A stretch of DNA of 64,000 bases from Sordariomycetes sp. S80-01Y (taxonomy: Eukaryota > Ascomycota > Sordariomycetes): the NCBI GenBank assembly GCA_037042185.1, contig JAXQJY010000033.1:992001-1056000 (forward strand). Direction: 5' to 3'. The notes beneath the pieces are model-generated. The model was not told the origin of the DNA and ran no database searches. It was given only the letters and a program-made list of their open reading frames with translations. Positions 46,801 through 56,996 of this stretch are shown here, piece by piece. Numbering within the stretch: position 1 is the first letter of the stretch; each line of letters opens with the position of its first letter. A program made the position numbers and the translations under genes.

Positions 46801-47075
46801 CGTCCCCCACGGCCACCTCGTCCTCCGTGAAAGCCACCGGCACCACGATCGCCGCCACGACCGCCACGGAAATCACCACGGGAGTCTCCCCGTCCTCCAC
46901 GAAACCCACCGCCGCCACCACGATCGCCACCACGGCCTCCGTGGAAGTCACCACGTAAGTCACCACGGCCTCCGCGAGGACCACCGCCGCCACGGTCACC
47001 GCCTCCTCGGCCGCCTCTGTCGCCGCCGCGTCCTCCGCGCCCACCACGGCCACCGCGATCACCTCGGTCAGACAT
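43821..47075 (-). CDS. Argonaute (QDE-2/Ago-like) with RGG-rich N-terminus
   Basis: Predicted 1053-residue small-RNA-binding slicer from exons 47075-46738, 46688-45556 and 45511-43821. The frame closes exactly. Residues 1-100 are RGG/RGD-rich. The N, PAZ and MID domains follow, with PHGPPQPSQQ starting the second exon. The PIWI catalytic tetrad is intact: Asp781 (GYDVTHP), Glu826 (SKQEML), Asp859 (YRDGVSEGQF) and His953 (RPAHYTVL). The C-terminus ends DTMYYI, fitting the buried end of Argonautes. By family, it binds guide RNAs and cleaves targets in quelling or meiotic silencing; which of the two is not decidable. The upstream region has a 31-bp tandem duplication. Confidence 0.95.
46760..47075 (-). 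repeat. RGG/RGD repeat-coding region of Argonaute
   Basis: Degenerate Gly-Arg repeats (GDRGGRGG, RGDFHGGRGG, GGRGDSRGDFRGGRGG) with near-duplicate blocks at DNA level (CCACGATCGCC and CCTCCGTGGAAGTCACC recur). RGG tails are methylated and bind RNA in other Argonautes. Confidence 0.85.
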
Positions 47076-48772
47076 GATTCGAGGTTAGTGAGAAGGTCCG
47101 CAGACAGTCTCGAAATGATCCCAGATAGAGGTTGAGCTGATGGTCTAGATTTTGAGACCAGTCAGGCTGACTGAAGTGGGAGTTCAAGGCTGTGCCAGTG
47201 AACAGATGATGAGTGCAAGAGTTCGGGTTGTCGTTAGGACGGACCCCAGAGTAAGGGGAGGTTGAGCAAGGCTCAGATAGAAGTCAGGCGAAATGAGTCG
47301 CCCGGGGAATGGGCTTGAATGGTAGACTAGGAGCTTGCTCAAGTTAGGTGAGGAAGCAAAGCTTGAGCTGTAGGGCAGTTACATGTTGTTTGTTGACGCT
47401 GTGAGAAGGTGAATGGCTCAAAGATTGAGGGCAAGCAGAATAAATTGACTACTCAGTAGTCAAACTTCAGCAACACTGACTGCTCAGTAGTCGAACTTCA
47501 GCAACACCTTCTGATAAGAGATCAAAAGAGCTGAGGTGAAGAGGAACTGAGGGCGGAAATTGCAGATGAAGGTTGAGAAATGGGATGCCATGGCAGAGGT
47601 CCGGCACCCTCACACAACCTCAAGTTCAGAGCAGAACTCAGCCTCAGCCACCGAGCGATGATATGCCAGTCTGCAGGAGGGAGCCTACCTGACCTTAGGT
47701 GATAGGTAGGTAAGGTAGGTAGGCAAGGCACTTCGCACACCGCTAGGCCCGCCCTAGGGGCAGCAGCCGGCAGCTGGCACGGTCAGTGGTGCGGTGAGGC
47801 AGAGAGGCCGGACCCGGGGGTGCGGGCCGCTACATGGGGGCCCGCCTTGGCTCGCAGCAACGGTCTGCCTAGTGACCGACAGACAGGCCTAAGATCCTTA
47901 CAAGTTCACCTCGCCTTACCTTGGCTGCCGTATAATTCGCACTCTCCTTGTCACCTCGAGGTCAGAAGCCCAACAAACCAGCACAGCCCGAATCAAACCA
48001 ACGGCTGTTGGCTCCTCACGATGCCAACTCGATGAATCACGGTGGCCACCCGCGACCAACACACAACCGCAACTACATTTGGAAAAAGCAAATCTTCGCC
48101 CGCTGTGCTGCGTGCTTGCTCGACCGTTGCTTTTGCACATCGTCAGCTCCCCCGCCCCCGCCATCAAACAAGACCGGCTCGCTGCGTGATGCGGGCATGT
48201 CCTTCATGCTTGGGCACGACTCGGGCGAGCGGCTTGCACGGCGCACGCCACTTACTTCCTCCTCGACGAAGCATTATTGGACATGTATTTGTGTGACGCA
48301 ACTCACTGAGCAGGCACGGCTCTGGAACGGAGGCGTTGCATAGCTGACCTGAACAGCGACGTCGATGTGATTGAAGTTGTATAGTCCATTCTGCTCATGT
48401 TTCACAAGACACTAATCCCAGACGGGCCTTCACGCGTAATCACTGAGGTGGTACAAGCGACGCATTGCGACTGCCCTCGATGCTGCTTCCCGGCTTCATG
48501 TCCGTGGCTTCAGCCCAGGAGGAAGGAGGTAAGCCAGACGGACGAAGAGTGAGTTCATCAGAGACCGCGTGAGAACCACTCGCATTCACATACTATCCAT
48601 ACATGATACACGTTCATCAACACACCTATGTTCTACTACTTTGGCTTTCTTACCACAATCCCGCTAAGGCCACACCACTATTCCATGCAATAGCTGTTCC
48701 GACTGTGACAAACGACAGAAGAGCCCCTCAAAAGCTAGCCTGCCTACATAGCAACAAGACGCAACCTGCACC
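47076..48772. other. Argonaute upstream region and intergenic space
   Basis: Promoter of Argonaute with a palindromic tandem repeat at 47446-47507 and a GTAGGTAAGGTAGG-type microsatellite at 47702-47726. No further gene is supported. Confidence 0.45.
47446..47507. repeat. 31-bp tandem duplication with palindromic core
   Basis: Two adjacent 31-bp units, 47446-47476 and 47477-47507, differ at only two positions (A to G at unit positions 6 and 17). The first unit carries the 19-bp palindrome TTGACTACTCAGTAGTCAA (47445-47463), with 9-bp perfect arms and a one-base centre. It lies about 370-430 bp upstream of the Argonaute ATG. Confidence 0.85.
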
Positions 48773-49642
48773 ATGTGCACCAGCAAGCGCAAAGTCTGGC
48801 TCTGCATATGCCCCAACTTCCGTTGTCCCCGCCGCGATCCTCACCTCTGGTCCTCAAGGCATATCGTGCAGTGGGAGTACCTACCGAACCACTGCTAGGA
48901 GTACTGTGACTGGTAGTTCGCGAACGGACCCTGGTATCGGGTTCTCAACTACCACTATCCCCCAGAGTGCCCGCACTTCGAATGGGAGGATCAGGTAGAA
49001 TGGATGGGAACATGTGATGGCTGCAAGCGGGATTGCGCATCATCCGGACGGCCCAGAACACGACGGACGGCGCAGAGACGGGGGCCACGCACGATTGCAG
49101 AGCTATGGCCTGATCTAGCCCGGCGTTCGGAGCATGTTGAGCATCGGCCGCGTCGTGTCGACCATGTTGAGGATGCTGACCCCAGCCCTGCCGACGAGTT
49201 TAGAAATTCCTGTGACAAAGGCGAAGACGAAGCGCTTCCATCTCTGGAAAGAGTATGGTCAAGATCCGATCCATCGCCCGGCGAGGAGTCTGACGCTGCA
49301 CGCGACGGAGACGAGGGCGAGGCGCTGGAGCCCTTGACGCGAGTTTGGTCGAACTCTGGGCCGTCGTCATCGCAAGACTCTAGGGAATCGCGCGACAACG
49401 ATGAAGATGAAGCAATTGCTTCCTTGGATCTGAACCCCGGAAGAAGCAGCATAGACTCTGATATGACTGTGAGACCGAGGGATTTCGAGGAGAGGGTCTC
49501 CGTACCCGACCAAGATGACTCTGGGGGCGATGGGGTCGCAACGCCCAACTCAGGAGAAACAGCGCCGCCGATCCCGCCGCGAAGCCCCAGGCAATCAGAG
49601 CATGAGGTAGACTCTGGTTCGGGGTCTTCATCGTTCTTGTGA
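48773..49642 (+). pseudogene. Cys/Trp-rich gene interrupted by two TAG codons, acidic repeat tail
   Basis: One frame of 290 codons from the ATG at 48773. The N-terminus (MCTSKRKVWLCICPNFRCPR) and the downstream part (FANGPWYRVLNYHYPPECPHF, then GTCDGCKRDC) are Cys/Trp/His-rich and look coding, like a zinc-binding protein. Two in-frame TAG codons lie at 48896-48898 and 48914-48916, with EYCDW between them. The rest holds three 30-residue acidic repeats. The stops may be inactivating changes. Alternatively, a 51-nt intron 48866-48916 (donor GTGCAG, weak) would remove both. An ORF from 49004 alone encodes 212 residues. No function known. Confidence 0.5.
49178..49450 (+). repeat. Three acidic 30-residue repeats
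   Basis: Counted from Met at 49004, repeats span residues 59-88, 89-118 and about 119-149. Each has a DPSP/GPSS start, an acidic middle with GEDEAL, DEGEAL or DEDEAI, and a (L/T)xRVW end. Period is 90 nt. The period is kept at protein level with divergent DNA, so the frame was under selection. Confidence 0.7.
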
Positions 49643-50148
49643 CTGTTGCGACCAAGCGCAACTGCCGAGGTCAGGTGCCTGAGAGTGTTCCTGGCGCTCT
49701 GCCAGCCTGCAATTTACGTTCTGAGATAGTGCTTGCCAATTGATCAGCGACTACAAGCGTTATTATGAAAATATTTCAGACATGGATCCCAGATTTCAAT
49801 CTCTTTTGATTCGCCGAGTACAGAGGGCTTTTGCTATGTAGGGCCCGAGTGTCCTCTGTGAGTGCAAAAAGGGGCCCGCCACACATCGGTTGTTCCGCTG
49901 GCGACTCTCATCGCGATTCAATCCTTGAATTATCTCAGAGAACAGTAGTATAGGGACGTAAGTTTTGAGGTCGCTTCATTCGGAGGCTGTGGAGCTCATC
50001 GCCAACAGCTCTCGTGATCTCTCTTGCACCTACTATCTACAAACACAGCTGCCCAGGCGACAGACGAGACTGTTAGCATTATTTTTTCTGAACACGGAGA
50101 AACAAATGTATTCAATTGAACCTAGAAATGCAATAGTCATCATGGAGG
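49643..50148. other. Intergenic region before the GH115 stop
   Basis: Includes the 3' ends of two convergent genes. No feature was recognised. Confidence 0.4.
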
Positions 50149-53100
50149 TCACATGCGGAGGGTGATATTAAGGCCCGCTGGCGAGAAGTGCCCAACCTCA
50201 GGCGTTTTCACCCCGACGGCCTGAGCCTGGCCTTCGCCGTCTCGACCGGAGCCAACGTAGTCACTTTCCGGCGGACCCAGGTACTTCATGTCCGTGCCGC
50301 CCAGGTCAACGACAATCTTCTCCATCGCAACATTCAGCTGCCTGAACCTAATCTCGAGCGAGTGGTCACCAGCGTCCACCCGACCAAGACCGTGCCGCTT
50401 CTTCCAGACGCAGTCCTGGACAGCCTGGGACCATCCCAGTGGTAGCTCGCCGGAGTCGGTTGTCAGGCGATGGGTCTCGACGTCGCCGTCGTCAAAGCGA
50501 ACGTCGTAGGATAGCTTGCTATCGGGGTCGACCTCGAGGGTCATGTTGAAGTGGATCTCGAGATAGACGTCTTCGCGATCTGTGAAGGTGTGAATACTGT
50601 ACTTGAGGAAGGGGATGTCGTCCGGGTTGCTGACGTCGTAATCGTTTGGTAGAGTAACGGTACCCGCGTCTTGGCGCCCGAGCGCAGGGTGAACGATGTA
50701 GGGGTCTGTGGCCCAGTTACCTGAATCGATCGACACGTACGTGTCTACCTCGACGAATCCAGTGAATCCTTCCGGTGCCTTGCGGTTCTGAATGACCAAT
50801 CTGACCAATTCGTAGCTCTTGTTGACGCTGCCGGTGATCTCTATGACGGTCTTCTCGTCAAAACCCGCAGGGACCGCCTGCCAGTCAACGGTGACAAAGA
50901 TGCGGATGTCCTCATCATCAGGTGCCATGCTTCCCTCGTACCGAGACAACTTGATCCAGTCGTACTGAGGCTTCGCGATCCAGTCGAAAGTGCGAGTGCC
51001 GGCGTGGAATATCTCAAAGTATCGATCTTGGGGTCCGTAGGGGCTCATGGGCTCCAGCGTCAAGCCGGGCTCAAGCCGCTTACGAGACGGATGAGTCCGG
51101 TCGGAGTCTTCGTTGATGATGCCTGGGTCGACGCCCTCGTGGCCCTCCACAGCGATTACCATCTGCCCGATGCTGGGGTTGGAGTCAACGTTCGTGCGCA
51201 CCCAAGTGAGTCCGTCAATCATGTCTCGGTACGGCCCAAGCGAGTGACTGCCGAAGCCCATGTGCGGCTGTCTGAGTATGTGGTTCCATTTACCATCAAG
51301 CAGGGCGTGGTACTCCTGTGTAATCTTGTCATCTTGGTCAAACAGCCGGAGGCACTCGTGCAAAAGACCGTTGGCCGTGTTACGCCGCTGCCGTCCGTAC
51401 AGCCTGTTCTTCGTCTGCGTCACACGCAATAGGTTATAAACGTAGGTAGACTTGACAGGGTGAACAACCAGTTCGAAGAAAGCAGGCTTCTGTGGCTCTG
51501 GAATCTCCGTATAGATGGCCTCAGCCTCTTTTGAGAGCGCACTCCATCGATCGATGATCTTTTCCGCCTCGCGGTACTTAAGTATTGAGAATGTTTGCGG
51601 CTCTATGTGCTCTTGTTTGCGCAGGGCGATGAGGCGCTCGAAGCCATACCAGAGATTCGCGATCCTCGATGCATAAGTATCGCCGAACTCCCTGGTGGCC
51701 AAAGCTTGGAAGTAATCCACAAAACCGTCGCGCTTGATGGACTCGACGTTCCAGGCCAGATCAAAGGCGAAGCTCATGGGCAACTCCTGAGGCTTCAGGT
51801 CGCCTACGTTGAAGATCCATATTTGGTTGGTGCCTTTAGAGTAGGCAAGCTGTAGCTGGTAGAGGGACTTGGCCTATTGAATGTGAGAGATCCGCCGTTG
51901 ACGGGGCTCTTACTCGTCTGGAACGACATACCAGAGGGTTGCTATTCTGCCAGCGATAGCTGCGGGGAGCACCCGTATATTGGAAGTGATGGTACACGCC
52001 CACTCCACCCTTCCTCTTCCGCTCATCTTCGGTGGGAAACCTACGAATGCTACCAAAGTTGTCGTCCGCGAAAAGAAGAGTCATGTCGTCCGGGACCTTG
52101 AGCCCGTTTTCGTAGTGGACCTGAACTTCCTTGTAGAGAGCCATGATCTCTGCCATGTCAGTGAGCTTATGAGCAACGAGACAGGGGCGAGGAACTCACG
52201 CATCTCCCCGTCCTCGCTGCCGTACTTGTCTTTGATGATGTCCCTCTGGACTTGAAGGATGTCGGTCAGAGTAGCGATTGGATCGTCGCCGCTGATGGGA
52301 CCGTCTCCTTCAGCCCTCATCCCCATGGTGATGTATGATTCGTAGGGCACAGCTCTCTCCGCGCCAAAGTCAAAATACTCGGTGATTTTGTCCCTGTTGT
52401 TTTCCCAGTTCCAAGTCCCTTCGGGCTGGTTCGTCGACCACTCGTTCATCGCTCTTTGCATCGGCTCGTGGTGGGAGGTGCCGACCACGATGCCATACTC
52501 ATCAGCCACCTTTTGGTTCTCAGGATCATCGACGAAAAAGGAGCGCCCTGGTTCCGGGAACCCTCGCCACATGGCCGGCCATAAGAAGTTGGCTTTCAAG
52601 CGAAGAAGCAGCTCGAACACGTGCCTGTAGACCCTGAGGTCAAACTTATTTTCAGGGCCGTATCTTTCAGCAAACCATGTGTCCATACTCGGGGCTTCGT
52701 CGTTGATGAAGATGCCCCGGTATTTGACGTCTGGCTCGCCGTTGACTGTGGTCGCTGCCAGGGCATAGATCTCGGTGTGCTCCTTTGGGGGAACATCCGC
52801 CCACCAGTACCAGCTATATATCACTGTCAGCTTGGAATTGGTACTTTTGGTGGCGCAGCACATACGGAGACACTCCAATCTGCTCAGCGAGGTTGTAAGC
52901 ACCGAAGATGGCGCCGCGCTTGTCGCTCCCAACGACTACGAGCGCATTCTCGTAGTCGTCAAAAGGGCTGCCAGTAAGACAGGTCGTCACCCAGGACTCC
53001 CATTTTCCTTCGACATCGTCCACTCCTGGCAGAAGTCCGTTATCATGTAGGTAGCGAACGGTAGGAGAGCCAGCCAATGTGCCAACAAGAACGCAACTGG

Positions 53101-53329
53101 TAAATGATTTGCGGGCATTTTTGAATTCACTGTTGTCCTTGTTCGCCGAGGGCTTGATGACCCTCAAGGACGACTCAACACCGGACACTCTGCCGAAATC
53201 AGTTGCCAGTGCCTCCGCAGCGAGATGAATACCAATGGGATCTTCCTCGTGGACGCAAATGTCAGCTCCAACGAGACTAAATTTGGCGTCAGGGCCAGAC
53301 TTGAACGTGACGACGGGAGCCTCAAACAT
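50149..53329 (-). CDS. GH115 alpha-1,2-glucuronidase
   Basis: Predicted 1006-residue glycoside hydrolase from exons 53329-52866, 52813-52200, 52149-51932 and 51873-50149, closing exactly. It removes (4-O-methyl)glucuronic acid from xylan side chains. The catalytic region includes WYWWADVPPKEH, FINDEAPSMDTWF, LLLRLKANFLWPAMW and GTSHHEPMQRAMNEW, characteristic of the family, followed by YTGAPRSYRW and IWIFNVGDLKP. The C-terminal domain is beta-rich. No signal peptide is visible (MFEAPVVTFKSG), so this looks like the intracellular type, acting on imported oligosaccharides. Two GGCTAR motifs and a TATA box precede it. Confidence 0.92.
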
Positions 53330-53407
53330 GGTTAATGGTGTAGTTGATCAAGAGATAAGGCACGGCTAACGAGCCACAGGGAGGCGTTTGCGGCTAGGGT
53401 CCCGGAG

Positions 53408-53415
53408 TATTTATA
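53408..53415 (-). promoter_or_regulatory. TATA box of GH115 gene
   Basis: TATAAATA on the minus strand, about 80 bp upstream of the ATG. Two GGCTAR motifs (GGCTAA 53364-53369 and GGCTAG 53392-53397, plus strand) lie between it and the ATG. GGCTAR is the site of the xylanolytic regulator XlnR/Xyr1. Confidence 0.45.
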
Positions 53416-54013
53416 TGACGGATTGGGTTTCCGGAAGATCAAGTGGCTGTCGGGGATTTTCTTAAATGGGGCCGATCGCGAGGTGACAGAGTAGATTCAG
53501 GTAGTCAGCTGTTGAGGTGATGGATGTCTCGGCATGCGGAGGGCACCACCATACGCGCGGGAGGTTTTCAATATGTATCCGCCCGAGCTCGAGCCACACA
53601 GACACACCCACAGCACTCGGTAGAGCTGGGCTCATCTATGTTTATGTGTGATCTGTCTCCTCAGAATCCCTATAGTATCTTAGTTTCTATGTTATGTACT
53701 CCGTGGTCGGAAGTGCAGCTACACTCACAACTGTCGCTGTAGGTCAGCGCGTTGTTGGGTGATATACAAATCGATTCGACACGTGCTCGAGGCTTCGAGG
53801 ATGACAGGTCAGGTCAGGAGAAGGTTCCGAGAAGGTGTTAAGACGAGGAGCCAGGCATAGGAGATGTGAAGTCTTGCTGGTAGCTACCCCAGATTCCCCG
53901 CATGCCATCGGCTGGCCAATACGAGTCAGCTGCCATGACGACAGTACGAGGTCCAGCTCCCTGGCAGATCACAAGCGGTCCATCATGCGCGATGCTCTTG
54001 ATGGCGTGTCGGA
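53416..54013. other. Intergenic region upstream of GH115, downstream of the deaminase
   Basis: Contains the GH115 promoter. A CGGAGTAC copy lies on the minus strand at 53696-53703. No gene was recognised. Confidence 0.4.
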
Positions 54014-54517
54014 TCATTCGTCCTTGATGTGACCCGCCGTTGCAACCTGAAGTATCTCGTCGCCTAAGCCCTCGACGTGGATAACTTCGATGCCTGAATC
54101 CTCGAGCATCTTTCTTCCCGGGTTCTGGCCGACAAATGTCTCTGGTTCTGTGACTCCTACATAGACCTTCTTGATCCAGGACTTTTGGCGGATCACCCTC
54201 TCCACGCAAGGGAGGTTACCGCTGAGGCGCTTGAAGCATGGTTCAACCGTCGTGTACAGCGCATGCGGTTCTGTTATGCTTGAGGCCAGGTGCTCCTCAG
54301 ACACGGAGTGCTTCTCAGCCAGTTTAAGCAAGCAGCACTGCTCAGCATGTGTATTCCCTGGTAGCTGTAGAGTGTACCCCTCGGCGATGACCTCATTGTC
54401 TGATAGCCTGACGATGACGGCGCCGACTCTGAAGTTGGTAGGCTTCGGAGGGGATTGCCGCGCAAGGCTCAGACAATGGCGCATAGTGTGGAAATGGCTG
54501 TCTGTATCAGTCCCCAT
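54014..54517 (-). CDS. DRAP-type/CMP-dCMP family deaminase
   Basis: Predicted 167-residue zinc deaminase. The zinc and proton-shuttle site is His57-Ala-Glu59 (GNTHAEQC). The other cysteines are Cys94 and Cys104 in EPCFKRLSGNLPCVERV. The nine-residue gap between them, with RLSGN, matches the fungal pyrimidine deaminase of riboflavin synthesis (Rib2 C-terminal domain), not the short PCxxC of cytidine deaminase. The N-terminus has SPPKPTNFRVGAVIV, which also fits. If so, it converts the diamino-ribitylamino-pyrimidine phosphate to its uracil form. The FMN1 gene is in the same window but 46 kb away. An in-frame ATG at 54730 would add 71 residues. Confidence 0.85.
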   Translation of the reverse strand: MGTDTDSHFHTMRHCLSLARQSPPKPTNFRVGAVIVRLSDNEVIAEGYTLQLPGNTHAEQCCLLKLAEKHSVSEEHLASSITEPHALYTTVEPCFKRLSGNLPCVERVIRQKSWIKKVYVGVTEPETFVGQNPGRKMLEDSGIEVIHVEGLGDEILQVATAGHIKDE

Positions 54518-54760
54518 CTTCGTATTTGCGCAGGTGACTGAAGGTGTGTTGTTGTGTGACAAAGCAGTGCAGCAATCGTGCTGAATTCGGAGTGTGGTTG
54601 AAGTTGCCGGGGCCGGTGTGCCAATGGTTGTGTGAGAGTGTAGCCCCACCAGATTATCCCAGAACGCGTCGACGCGCTTCAAGTCTGAGTGTTTCCAACG
54701 TCCACGTTTCCTGGATCGACTTATCTCCATCTTACGCTACGCAATCGACGCAGCGCGACG

Positions 54761-55754
54761 ATGTCGGACCATGAAGATGTATTGGAGGGCGAGCCGCCAT
54801 CTATCGATCCCTATGAAGTACTAGACCTCGAAAAGTCTGCCACCGCAGACGACGTCAAACGGGCCTACCGCAAGGCTGCTCTTAGACACCACCCAGGTAA
54901 GCCCGTCACCTGCCCCAGCTTACGACAGCCTCACTAACTGGCCCCGAGACAAGGCACCTGCGAGCGACCTACGGAAAGTGGAGGAGGCGAAGAAGAAGTT
55001 TCAAGAGGTCGCATTCGCGAACGCTATCCTCTCAGATCCAAAACGTCGACAGCGCTACGACGAGACTGGCTCGACATCTGAGTCCATTATCGACTCCGAC
55101 GGATTCAATTGGAGCGACTACTACCGCGAGGCTTTCAAAGACGCCATCAATTCAGATGCTATCGAGGAGTTTGCCAAGCAGTACAAAGGCTCGGACGAGG
55201 AAAAGGACGATTTGCTGCACTACTTTGAGCTATGCGAGGGCGACATGGATCAAGTATACGAGCATGTGATGCTGAGTGACATGACGGAAGATGAACAACG
55301 ATTTCGCAAAATTATCGATGAGGCAATCAAGAACAGAAATGTCCCAGCCTTCGGTTCTTACCATAGGGAAACACCGGAGCACAGGGCGAAGAGGGTGAAG
55401 AAGGCCAAGAAGAAGAAGGAGGCTGAGGCTGCCGAAGCAGAGGATTACGCTAAAGAGCTCGGCGTCCACGATAAGCTCTTTAGTGAAGCCAAGAACCAGA
55501 AGAAGGGTGGTAAAGGCAAGGGGACCAAGGCCGACGATGGCGAAGATGCTTTGAAAGCGCTTATTCAAAAGCGCCAACAGGACAGGTCTGGGGATGATTT
55601 CCTCGACCGTCTTGCGGATAAGTACGCACCCAAGGGCAAGAAAGGCAAGAAGCGGGCTCCTGTGGACGAGCCGCCCGAGGAGGCGTTTGCCAACAATGCG
55701 AAGAAGAGCTCCTCGAAAGGTGCTCCGAGCACCCCGAAGCGTTCTAAGAGGTGA
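54761..55754 (+). CDS. J-domain co-chaperone, DNAJC9-like
   Basis: Predicted 313-residue protein from exons 54761-54896 and 54949-55754. The J domain starts near residue 16 (DPYEVLDLEKSATADDVKRA), with the HPD tripeptide at 44-46 split by the 52-nt intron. Then come the family stretch FEVAFANAILSDP-like (FQEVAFANAILSDPKRRQRY) and WSDYYREAFKDAI. The Lys-rich coiled C-terminus follows. The layout is that of DNAJC9, a histone H3-H4 co-chaperone that works with Hsp70. It is divergent from the deaminase, with 243 bp between starts. Confidence 0.9.
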
Positions 55755-56158
55755 TGGGCATTTTGGATTTGCAGGGCAGCACTAGGAACGGTCTCGGACA
55801 TTAGAGCATGGCACATTAATGAGGGCAACTCCGGGATATGATGAATGAATGATACCAAAGAAATGAAACGATTAGTTTGGCAAGGCGGAGATCAACCCGT
55901 CGTGATGAGTTAATTCATTTGAGCAAGGTACCGCTAGTTGCTGTTTCCCGTTGCGCACCTGTGTGAGGGCGTCCCAGCGAGGGGCATCCTTGTCTCGCGT
56001 GTGGGCAGACGCTCCAAGCGTCGTCATTCACGATCCCCCCAACATCTTCACGCGACACGACAGCGCAGTTCCGAACCAGCCTCTACGGATTGCAAAAGGA
56101 TGCGCTATCGTTCGAGTATGCCATCCGACAGGCGATTAGACGCCATCATCAGTATGCC

Positions 56159-56996
56159 ATGAACGACGCGTCCACTGTCGAGATCTACCCACGATGTTGC
56201 TTCCACCTCTCCCCGACCTTCGACAGCTGGTGCATCCTGCGCTCCGCTGACGTCCACAAGCTAAAGCAGCACCCAGGCTTCGAGGGTATGGTTTACGACA
56301 TGTTTATTCAGTGATTAACGCTGACTGTTTGAAGGGCAGAATTTCTTTTTCTACAACAATTTGCCGATGCGATGGGTCCGCGTCGTTGGCATCGTTGTCG
56401 CCGTCGACGAGTTCTACGGCCGGCGCGTTTTTACTGTTGACGACAGCAGCGGAGCCTGTGTCGAGACGTTTGCGACCTTCACGCCCCCTCCCAAGCCCGA
56501 CAACTCGGCAGCCGCGACAGTAAAGGTGACCAATGGCAGCACCATAGACGCGAAGGGCTCCAAGACCAAAGCCAGCACCGTCACACCCAAGACAGGCACA
56601 GCGGAAGAGAACCAATCCAAGACCGATCTGCCCTACAATGACCTAGATGTTGGCCATGTCGTTGATGTTAAGGGCAAACTCTCTACGTTTCGGGACGAGA
56701 TGCAGATCGAAATCATACGGTTGACGACCCTCAAGAGCACCGAACAAGAGCTGCTACTGTGGGAAAGGAGGACGAAGTTCCGATGCGATGTGCTCGAGAG
56801 GCCATGGGTCTTAACCAAGGACCAAATCCGACGCTGCCAAAGGGAGGCTGAGCCGAAGGAGGATAAGGCCGCTAGGAAGAAGAGGCGACTCAAAGCTGCA
56901 ATGGCTCGGGAATCTTCGCGCACAAATCAGGATGACAAGAGGCACAATATCGGTAAGGAGAATAGGGATACACATGGCATTAATGGCTATGGTTGA
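56159..56996 (+). CDS. STN1: Telomere-capping protein Stn1 (OB fold)
   Basis: Predicted 262-residue protein from exons 56159-56285 and 56335-56996. An OB-fold starts near residue 30 with RSADVHKLKQHPGF, then NNLPMRWVRVVGIVVAVDEF and RRVFTVDDSSGACVETF; HVVDVKGKLSTFRDEMQIEI follows a Pro/Thr/Lys-rich insert. This order and the VRVVGxVVxVDEF strand are those of fungal Stn1, a CST component that caps telomeres and tunes polymerase alpha. The C-terminus is basic and charged. An in-frame ATG at 56090 would add 23 residues. No winged-helix C-terminal domain is evident, as in fission yeast. Confidence 0.88.

Noticed and set aside
47820-48343. 131-codon frame with Cys residues upstream of the broken gene
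   Set aside because: No motif, poor composition and no continuity with 48773.
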